NCBI GenBank assembly: GCA_044345075.1
Contig: JBIJBU010000038.1
Span: 1-13,903 of the forward strand
Direction of reading: 5' to 3'
Source of the DNA: CAIKZY01 sp044345075
Lineage (GTDB): Bacteria > Actinomycetota > Actinomycetes > S36-B12
DNA: 13,903 nt
The position numbers and the translations under genes are program-made. This document shows positions 6,970 through 13,903 of this stretch, in pieces (the stretch's first letter is position 1; every line of letters starts with the position of its first letter). Under the pieces are notes generated by a model. The model was not told the origin of the DNA. It worked only from the letters and a program-made list of their open reading frames with translations, and did no database searches.

Positions 6970-7782
6970 TCAGCCGGGAAGTCGGGTCAGGCCGAGACCG
7001 ACCCCACGCACAACCGCATCGGTGCGCGAGCGCGCGTGCAGCTTCTCGAGAAGTGCGCGTACGTGGTTCTTCACCGTGTTCTCGCTGATGCCGAGTGCTT
7101 GGGCAATCGCTCGATTCGGTTCGCCGGCGGCTAGTAGGTCGAGAACTTGCTGCTCGCGTCGGGTGAGCGCGACCGCTGGTGCCTTCGCTCGAGCTGCCTT
7201 CGCCGAAGTCGGCCTCGTCATCGATTGTGAAGTCGACACGGAAGTCAGGTCGGAGAGAAGCAGCTCGCCTCGCCAGGCATCGACGCGCACTCCGCGTTGA
7301 GCCAGGCCCAGTCGGGCGGTGTCGGGGCTGACGCGAAAGCCCACTCGCTCGGCGAGCGATCTGGAGGTGGTGTTGCCCACGGCGGCCTTCCAGGTGATGA
7401 CCTCCAGGCCCCACTGGTTCAGGGCCCAGGCGCAGACCAGCCGAATGGCTGCCGTTCCGACGCCACGGCCGCGCAGCCACGGGGCGATCAGGTAACCGAT
7501 TTCCGCTGCCCCTTCGCCGTCGGGGCGCAGGTCAACGGTGCCTCCCCAGCGGTTATCGGCCTCGGTGATGGCCCAGGTCGGGTTTCGCCACCACTGGGCC
7601 GGAGTCAGCCGATCATTGAGGTAGGTGCGGGCGTCGGAGATCTCATAGGGGCTGGGCACGGCGGTCCAGCGGATGATCTCGGGATCCAGGCAGCCCAGGA
7701 CGATGTCCGGGGCATCGGCGGAGGTTGGCGGCCGCAGGATCAGGCGGCCGTCGCTGAGGATGGGCGGGGTCTCAGGCGGCAC
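6970..7782 (-). CDS. GNAT acetyltransferase fused to a LuxR-type HTH domain
   Basis: This single uninterrupted gene encodes 270 residues with two domains. Residues about 8-165 are a RimJ/RimL-type GNAT domain: SDGRLILRPPTSADA at the amino end, acetyl-CoA-binding loop RGRGVGTAA (104-112), N137 in VGNTTS and AERVGFR (144-150). A polar Ala/Ser/Thr-rich linker spans about 180-203. Residues about 205-262 are a LuxR/GerE helix-turn-helix: LTRREQQVLDLLAAG (206-220) and the recognition region ALGISENTVKNHVRALLEKL. The open frame extends upstream to 8037, but that part is low-complexity and runs into secA. The start is GTG at 7782, with CAGACT six bases before it. The known parts suggest acetyl-CoA-dependent modification joined to DNA binding. 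It replaces hpf/raiA, which usually lies between comF and secA. Targets are unknown. Confidence 0.85.
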   Translation of the reverse strand: MPPETPPILSDGRLILRPPTSADAPDIVLGCLDPEIIRWTAVPSPYEISDARTYLNDRLTPAQWWRNPTWAITEADNRWGGTVDLRPDGEGAAEIGYLIAPWLRGRGVGTAAIRLVCAWALNQWGLEVITWKAAVGNTTSRSLAERVGFRVSPDTARLGLAQRGVRVDAWRGELLLSDLTSVSTSQSMTRPTSAKAARAKAPAVALTRREQQVLDLLAAGEPNRAIAQALGISENTVKNHVRALLEKLHARSRTDAVVRGVGLGLTRLPG

Positions 7783-7788
7783 GCGGGC

Positions 7789-7794
7789 AGTCTG
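7789..7794 (-). promoter_or_regulatory. Candidate -10 element of the GNAT-LuxR gene
   Basis: On the minus strand CAGACT is followed by six bases (GCCCGC) and the GTG start at 7782. No Shine-Dalgarno is present, so a leaderless mRNA is plausible. It lies only 11 bases from a TACGAT hexamer on the opposite strand that may serve secA, so the two promoters would overlap. Confidence 0.35.
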
Positions 7795-7805
7795 GCATGA
7801 CCAAC

Positions 7806-7838
7806 TACGATGGGGCAGGGCCGAGTGGGGCCCGGCCC
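7806..7838 (+). promoter_or_regulatory. Possible secA -10 and 5' leader hairpin
   Basis: TACGAT (7806-7811) could be a -10 element with transcription starting near 7818. No clear -35 is seen. GGGCCG (7818-7823) and CGGCCC (7833-7838) form a perfect 6-bp GC stem with a 9-base loop, which would sit at the very 5' end of such a transcript. The leader to the secA start would then be about 75 bases. The repeat is seen; promoter use and any regulatory role are inferred. Confidence 0.3.
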
Positions 7839-7891
7839 GCACGTGTCGTGAGTCACTTCGCCGGGTACGCCACCTGAAAGGGCTCAACACC

Positions 7892-10620
<2,729 letters not shown>

Positions 10621-10624
<4 letters not shown>

Positions 10625-11028
10625 TCGATCTCGCCTCGCCGGACGACCCATTCCGTCGGCTGACCCGTGCACTCCGCGATAAAGTCGAAGTCACGGTCGT
10701 AGTGCAACACCGTGAGTCCTTGGCGCTGCGCAATTGCGGCGATAAGGAGATCAGGGATCTTTCGACCACGGTGCCCTCGATCGGCGAGTGAACGTTGAGT
10801 GAGCAGTGCGCTGTCGAAGTCACCAGGGGTGATCGTGGCTTGCTCGAATTCACGCAATTGTGCAATGAGCACATCGAACTCCTGAGCGTTGCGCGCACTG
10901 GACCCGATCTCGAGTGACGTGATGGCGCATACGTGAGCCTCTCGCGCCAAGGTGAGCGATTCAACCCGGGCGCGAACACGCGGTTCTCGAAGCCGCGTGA
11001 GAACGCTCGTGTCGAGCAGGACGCTCAT
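10621..11028 (-). CDS. vapC: VapC PIN-domain ribonuclease toxin
   Basis: This 135-residue PIN protein has the expected metal-binding acids: D6 in LLDTSVL, E40 in TSLEIG, D93 in KIPDLLIAAIA and the D111/D113 pair in HYDRDFD. VapC toxins are Mg-dependent endoribonucleases. ATG at 11028 forms an ATGA overlap with the upstream vapB stop; an ATG two codons earlier (11034) is also possible, and neither has a clear Shine-Dalgarno, so translation is probably coupled to vapB. The stop TAG lies in the palindrome CTAG, which also supplies the secA stop on the other strand. No residue needed for activity appears to be missing. Confidence 0.93.
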
Positions 11029-11222
11029 CGCCATGCATCCGCGCGATCGAAGGCAGGCATTGACGCGAGGGTGTCGAGGCTCGAACGTATTCGGGTCTCT
11101 CGATCCGAATCCATGGCGGCTCGTCGCAATGCTTCATTGACGGTGGCCTTGATGGTCGAGGTTCCCAACGCCGCACGGGCGGCTGCGAGAGCCTGTTCGT
11201 CGAGGTCGATGAGGTGCTTCAT
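11025..11222 (-). CDS. vapB: VapB-family antitoxin
   Basis: This 65-residue antitoxin starts MKHLIDLDEQALAAARAALG, the characteristic amino end of VapB proteins (type II, MT/VapB family), with a ribbon-helix-helix-like core ending near NEALRRAA. The C-terminal part (about 40-65) is the usual flexible toxin-binding tail. The upstream frame allows an extra eight codons (from 11246), but ATG 11222 is chosen because TATACT lies six bases before it, as for other starts here. It precedes vapC with an ATGA overlap. The promoter is overlapped by an inverted repeat typical of VapB autorepression. Confidence 0.88.
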   Translation of the reverse strand: MKHLIDLDEQALAAARAALGTSTIKATVNEALRRAAMDSDRETRIRSSLDTLASMPAFDRADAWR

Positions 11223-11228
11223 CCCTGG

Positions 11229-11257
11229 AGTATATACAAATGACAACTAATATATAC
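11229..11257 (-). promoter_or_regulatory. vapBC promoter -10 and operator repeats
   Basis: GTATATA (11230-11236) and TATATAC (11251-11257) are a perfect 7-bp inverted repeat around 14 bases. TATATAC also recurs as a direct repeat at 11231 and 11251, exactly 20 bases (about two helical turns) apart. On the minus strand the inner arm includes TATACT (11229-11234), the -10 hexamer six bases before the vapB ATG. The AT-rich patch stands out from the GC-rich surroundings. Operator function for the VapBC complex is inferred from position. No good -35 is visible. Confidence 0.65.
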
Positions 11258-11294
11258 CTCTCGGTTTGTACGCGGCCCTGCCGACGGCTTCGGC

Positions 11295-11807
11295 CTAGAC
11301 CAACGCGGCTGCGGTGACCAGCCAGCGGCCGGCAACTGCCTCGAATCGAATCGCGATCGCGCGGGATCTGCTCTCGCCGACGAGTACCGCTGAGGTCTCG
11401 ACGATTCCATCGGCAACAGGGCACAGGCGTACCGAGCGCACGGTGCGCCACTGATGCTCGCTGCGTGAACTTGGATGCCGGCGCATTGCGGCACCTCGAT
11501 CGGCCAGCCGCTCGAGCTGGTGCCTTTCGACCCAACGGCTCAGCTGAGTGGCCGGGCGAACGCCGGCGGCAACCTCGCCGATAGCGCGGGCCATTCGCGC
11601 AACCCAGGCCACTTCGAGTTTCTCGAGGCCGCCGGTGTCATAGGTGCCAGGGTCGCCGACTACGCGTAGGTGGCGGGGGATGCCGGGCACGGCAGGTACC
11701 CCCGGGCTGATATCCCAGGTCAGAGGAAGGGCCAGTTGCTCGCTTCGGACGACGGACAGGTGTCGGGTGCGGGCAGGAATGGGTGCTGCAGCGGTCATCG
11801 TGCTCAC
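11295..11807 (-). CDS. Rv3235-family protein (DUF6459-like)
   Basis: This 170-residue protein has a proline-rich, low-complexity amino part (1-60). The C-terminal domain (about 62-170) includes VARMARAIGEVAAGVRPATQ and ends in a strand-rich region (VRSVRLCPVADG, AIAIRFEAVAGRWLVTAAAL). This matches the actinobacterial Rv3235-type family, which is typically found just downstream of secA; function is unknown. The start is GTG at 11807 because AAGGAG (minus strand, 11815-11820) lies seven bases upstream; ATG at 11798 is an alternative. It is divergent from the duplicated beta-module gene across a 228-base gap. The vapBC insertion separates it from secA. Confidence 0.8.
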   Translation of the reverse strand: MSTMTAAAPIPARTRHLSVVRSEQLALPLTWDISPGVPAVPGIPRHLRVVGDPGTYDTGGLEKLEVAWVARMARAIGEVAAGVRPATQLSRWVERHQLERLADRGAAMRRHPSSRSEHQWRTVRSVRLCPVADGIVETSAVLVGESRSRAIAIRFEAVAGRWLVTAAALV

Positions 11808-12035
11808 GGACGTTCTCCTTCGGAGGACGACCGCGTCGGGGGTCGCGGATCGAGTTAGTGGTGTTTACCTGTGTTTGCCTTGTTTAGTCGATGCTTGGTG
11901 CGCTTCGCAATCATGGGAAAGCGACCTGTGGACAACGACTTTGCTCCTGCAGATATCGGCTCAAGACTCTTCCTGCGTACTGATCACATCGATGAAATTC
12001 GTTGGTGTGCATGCGGATTCATGGGAAGGCGTGCG
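11808..12035. other. Divergent intergenic region with tandem TGTTT repeats
   Basis: This 228-base gap separates the Rv3235-type gene (minus) from the duplicated beta-module gene (plus). TGTTT occurs three times at 11862, 11872 and 11881, spaced 10 and 9 bases apart in the same orientation, with two near-tandem decamers (GTGTTTACCT, GTGTTTGCCT). TGTGGACAA (11927-11935) is one mismatch from a DnaA box. TTGCTC (11941-11946) and AAGACT (11963-11968) could be a plus-strand promoter. No gene is supported here, although an open frame runs through it. Confidence 0.5.
11862..11885. repeat. Three helically phased TGTTT/AAACA direct repeats
   Basis: The three head-to-tail copies lie on one face of the helix (10- and 9-base steps). 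Head-to-tail repeats of about this period are the binding mode described for BldC, a MerR-like small regulator. A small excisionase/BldC-like protein is encoded nearby at 12559-12786. The link between the two is inference only. Confidence 0.4.
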
Positions 12036-12569
12036 ATGACAATCGACCCAGTCGAGGCGATGGGCAATGTCGTGGCGCTGGAGGCCAGCCGGCTCCAGTC
12101 CCTCCGGGATAGCGATGTGCTGCTCGAAGCGCTGGCAATCTCCGAGGCGGAGTTGCAGCGCTCGCGACTTCTCGATCGTCTCGAGGCTGCAGTTGGCCTG
12201 CCTGTGTGCGTTCATCTGCCCGGTGAGCGCCTGTCGGGCTCCGTGCAGGCCGTGGGTGCGGAGGTCGTGGTGATCGAGAGTCCCGGTGTGCTCACGGCTG
12301 TGGCAGTGGGATCCATTGTCAGCATCGAAGGGCTCCCGCGGGCCCTCAGGTTCGAGCAGGAGCAGGCGCCGCGGGTGCGATTCACTTGGTCATCGGTGTT
12401 TCGCGAGTGGGCTGAATCAGCGCTCATTCGACTTGAGCTCAGTGATGGACGCTGTGTGCGCGCCTGGGTCGACTCCGTCGGAGGCGATCATCTCGATCTT
12501 CGTGACAGCGAAGGCACGGTTCAGACGGTGATATTCAGCGCTATCCGCAAGGCCGCGATCAATCGATGA
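12036..12569 (+). CDS. Conserved actinobacterial protein with two similar beta-rich modules
   Basis: This 177-residue protein has a helical amino segment (about 8-50). Two strand-rich modules follow at about 54-100 (VGLPVCVHLPGERLSGSVQA ...) and about 126-172 (ALIRLELSDGRCVRAWVDSV ...). Both show the pattern ligand/strand, G-R or G-E turn, V-x-x-V-G-x-D/E, strand, then V-x-x-x-A-I. This suggests an internal duplication of an Sm/SH3-like barrel. Proteins of this layout are often labelled 'Fis family transcriptional regulator' in actinobacterial genomes without evidence of a Fis domain, and I see no helix-turn-helix. The start is ATG 12036, with GGAAGG (12024-12029) six bases before it. The frame remains open upstream to 11871, but that part lacks family-like character. 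It overlaps the opposing HTH gene by 11 bases. Confidence 0.75.
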   Translation: MTIDPVEAMGNVVALEASRLQSLRDSDVLLEALAISEAELQRSRLLDRLEAAVGLPVCVHLPGERLSGSVQAVGAEVVVIESPGVLTAVAVGSIVSIEGLPRALRFEQEQAPRVRFTWSSVFREWAESALIRLELSDGRCVRAWVDSVGGDHLDLRDSEGTVQTVIFSAIRKAAINR

Positions 12570-12786
12570 ATACCTCATCGCGGCCAAAAGGGTGAGCGGA
12601 GACGAAGTCACGCGTCTGCGCGTACATCCGGGAGATGTAGCTCTCGAGTTCAGCGGCCTCGATGCGCCACTGCCCACGCCCGCCGACCTTGATGGCCGGT
12701 AGATCCCCGTTACGCACTAGTGCATAGGCCTGGGCTGCCGAGATATTCAAGGTTTCCGCCACGTCGGCGAGGGTCAAGAAGCGCAC
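12559..12786 (-). CDS. Excisionase/BldC-like small helix-turn-helix protein
   Basis: This 75-residue protein is almost entirely one DNA-binding domain. FLTLADVAETLNISAAQAYAL (3-23) is the helix-turn-helix, followed by VRNGDLPAIKVGGRGQWRIE (24-43) as the beta-wing, typical of the MerR-like HTH_17/excisionase group. The remaining residues (about 44-75) are polar. The start is GTG at 12786; GACAAT (minus strand, 12792-12797) is five bases upstream. Small proteins of this type recur beside secA and Rv3235-type genes in actinobacteria, so this is probably a chromosomal regulator and not a phage excisionase. The 3' end overlaps the opposing gene by 11 bases. Target sites are unknown; helically phased repeats at 11862-11885 are a candidate. 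Confidence 0.85.
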   Translation of the reverse strand: MRFLTLADVAETLNISAAQAYALVRNGDLPAIKVGGRGQWRIEAAELESYISRMYAQTRDFVSAHPFGRDEVFID

Positions 12787-12836
12787 GCGCCATTGTCGGT
12801 ATGACGGGCGTGCTCGCGACAGTGGTCAGTCGCATC

Positions 12837-12845
12837 TGTGGATAA
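12837..12845 (-). promoter_or_regulatory. Perfect DnaA-box-like 9-mer
   Basis: TGTGGATAA (minus strand TTATCCACA) matches the DnaA-box consensus exactly. It lies in the 133-base divergent region between the HTH gene and the CpaB-like gene. One exact match in a window of this length could occur by chance about one time in ten, and there is no cluster of perfect boxes or AT-rich unwinding element, so an origin is not suggested. DnaA control of a promoter is possible but unproved. Confidence 0.3.
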
Positions 12846-12880
12846 CCGTTTCGCGAATGTCGTGCGGTCACCGATGCTGA

Positions 12881-12906
12881 CTCGACTCGACCTGTCTCGA
12901 CTCGAC
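12881..12906 (+). repeat. Direct repeat upstream of the CpaB-like gene
   Basis: CTCGACTCGAC occurs at 12881-12891 and again at 12896-12906, separated by CTGT. The second copy ends directly before the Shine-Dalgarno GGAAGGA (12907-12913), so it would be in the leader or promoter of the CpaB-like gene. Function is unknown; it may be an operator or simple replication slippage. Confidence 0.6.
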
Positions 12907-12919
12907 GGAAGGAATACGC

Positions 12920-13534
12920 ATGGAGCACCAGACCGCCCGCACACTGGTTCGAGTGCGCTGGCGTGATGGCCGGCTGTGGTTGGGGGTTGCACTGATCATC
13001 GTGTCGATGGTGGTGGGCTCTCGCCTGATCTCGCACTCTGATGATCGTGTCACCGTCTGGCGTGCGACTCATGACCTCTCGATCGGATCGACTCCCGTCG
13101 ACCTCGAACCGGTAGCTGTGTCCCTGGGCGATTCGACTACGCAGTACGTGCGCACCACGGTGGATCCACGAGGAGTACTGGTGTATCCGGTTGCAGCGGG
13201 TGAGTTGCTGCCTGCAGCGGCCCTAGGCGTTGCCGGCAGTGAACCCATGCGAGTCATCACATTGCCGGTCGAGCCCCTGCATGCGCCCGTGGGTTTGATC
13301 GCTGGCGATCGAGTTGATGTTTGGTTCACCCCGGATCAATCCTCAATGCCTGGCCCATCGCGATTGGTCGAGTCCTCTGCCCTCGTATCAGCGATTGCGG
13401 CCGACTCCATCGGTGTCGGGGGTGAGATCGGCGTGGCTCTATCGATTCCACAGGCTCGTGCCGAGGCGATCATTGCTGCGGTGCGCGGTGGCGTGATCGA
13501 TCTCGTCGCCGTGCCGATTGAGGCACAGACATGA
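12920..13534 (+). CDS. SAF-domain CpaB/RcpC-like membrane protein
   Basis: This 204-residue protein has a short basic cytoplasmic amino end, one transmembrane helix (about 19-36), a SAF-type beta-clip domain (about 43-105) and a C-terminal part with GLIAGDRVDVWF (126-137), characteristic of CpaB/RcpC pilus assembly proteins. In Tad/Flp systems CpaB is a periplasmic or wall-side assembly factor; in actinobacteria its role is less certain. The ATG at 12920 has a good Shine-Dalgarno (GGAAGGA, six bases away). The stop overlaps the next start as ATGA (13531-13534), so the following CpaE-like gene is translationally coupled. This is probably the first gene of the pilus or secretion operon that continues beyond the window. 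Confidence 0.8.
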   Translation: MEHQTARTLVRVRWRDGRLWLGVALIIVSMVVGSRLISHSDDRVTVWRATHDLSIGSTPVDLEPVAVSLGDSTTQYVRTTVDPRGVLVYPVAAGELLPAAALGVAGSEPMRVITLPVEPLHAPVGLIAGDRVDVWFTPDQSSMPGPSRLVESSALVSAIAADSIGVGGEIGVALSIPQARAEAIIAAVRGGVIDLVAVPIEAQT

Positions 13535-13903
13535 GCGTTCAAATCGCGCTTGCTGCGCCCGGATTGCCTTTCGAACCTCAGCTTCTCGCGGGTGCCACAT
13601 CTGCCGGAATCGATGTACGCCGTCGGTGTGTGGATGCAGCCGATCTCCTGGGTGCCTGTCTCGGCGCATCGGGCCTTGTTGCTGTGATCACCGTGGGGCT
13701 GCCGCGCCTGAGTGCGGAGGCGGTCAGTCGACTTCGTGCCTCTGGTTCACCGATCATCGGCATCGCGGTTCATTCCGGCGATCGGGCGGCACTCGACAGT
13801 CTCGGCGTGAGTGAGGTGCTCGACGTGACTCTCAGTGCTGAAGAACTGCTCGGGAGTCTTACAAGTCACCTTCACCTGACTGCAGGAATGCCCGGTGTCT
13901 GGA
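13531..13903 (+). CDS. CpaE/MinD-like protein, amino-terminal part (runs off the window)
   Basis: The frame opened by the ATG in the ATGA overlap stays open to the window end, giving 124 codons and no stop. The visible part alternates hydrophobic strands and helices (IALAAPGLP, GLVAVITVGLPRLSAEAV, SPIIGIAVHSGDRAALDSLG, VSEVLDVTLSAEELLGSL). This looks like the receiver-like amino domain that precedes the ATPase in CpaE/TadZ-type proteins. The Walker A motif would lie beyond the window and is not seen, so the ATPase assignment is inferred from fold pattern and from its position after a CpaB-like gene. Confidence 0.7.
   Translation, partial: MSVQIALAAPGLPFEPQLLAGATSAGIDVRRRCVDAADLLGACLGASGLVAVITVGLPRLSAEAVSRLRASGSPIIGIAVHSGDRAALDSLGVSEVLDVTLSAEELLGSLTSHLHLTAGMPGVW

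Noticed and set aside
7673..7891. Upstream extension of the secA reading frame (73 extra residues)
   Set aside because: The extension overlaps the 5' end and promoter of the divergent GNAT-LuxR gene, lacks SecA similarity, and a Shine-Dalgarno-like GAAAGGG supports starting at 7892.
11280..11294. GCCGA/TCGGC hairpin just after the Rv3235-type gene, considered as a terminator
   Set aside because: The stem is only 5 bp and there is no T-run on either strand.
11871..12035. Upstream extension of the beta-module gene
   Set aside because: The 55 extra residues do not look like the family, and a good Shine-Dalgarno marks ATG 12036.
11927..12845. DnaA-box-like 9-mers considered as part of a replication origin
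   Set aside because: Only one perfect box and scattered single-mismatch copies are present, with no AT-rich unwinding element and no dnaA or dnaN nearby.

Overview
The window is chromosomal DNA from a moderately GC-rich actinobacterium (class Actinomycetes). The anchor is the conserved block mtrA-mtrB-lpqB-comF-secA, followed after secA by an Rv3235-type gene and the start of a CpaB/CpaE-like (Flp/Tad pilus or secretion) locus. Genes are very tightly packed. Several starts sit six bases after a -10-like hexamer (leaderless starts), and convergent neighbours share or abut stop codons. This suggests a compact, perhaps planktonic, actinobacterial genome, but I cannot fix the genus from sequence alone.

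Layout. 1-694: a two-gene toxin-antitoxin-like module (BrnT-like protein plus ribbon-helix-helix-like partner) with a clear promoter. 695-2123: a TetR repressor (minus) divergent from a CPBP/CAAX-type membrane protease (plus), with a 15-bp palindrome over the tetR -10 region. 2136-6224: mtrA, mtrB and lpqB, the cell-envelope and division signalling system, with mtrB-lpqB overlapping by ATGA. 6221-6892: comF (minus). 6970-7782: a single gene (minus) fusing a GNAT acetyltransferase to a LuxR-type DNA-binding domain, the most unusual gene here. It occupies the place where actinobacterial genomes usually carry hpf/raiA. 7892-10624: secA.

10621-11222: a vapBC toxin-antitoxin pair (minus) tucked against the secA stop, with an AT-rich inverted repeat over the vapB promoter. 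11295-11807: an Rv3235-family protein (minus). 12036-12569: a small protein with two similar beta-rich modules (plus). 12559-12786: a small excisionase/BldC-like helix-turn-helix protein (minus). 12920-13534 and 13531-end: a SAF-domain CpaB-like membrane protein and the N-terminus of a CpaE/MinD-like protein, translationally coupled.

Functional reading. MtrB senses an envelope signal, MtrA is its DNA-binding output, and LpqB is the lipoprotein partner of MtrB. The upstream CPBP protease is 12 nt from mtrA and may be co-transcribed with it, which would place part of the operon under the TetR repressor. SecA and the later CpaB/E genes concern export and surface structures. The two toxin-antitoxin modules sit at otherwise conserved chromosomal positions.
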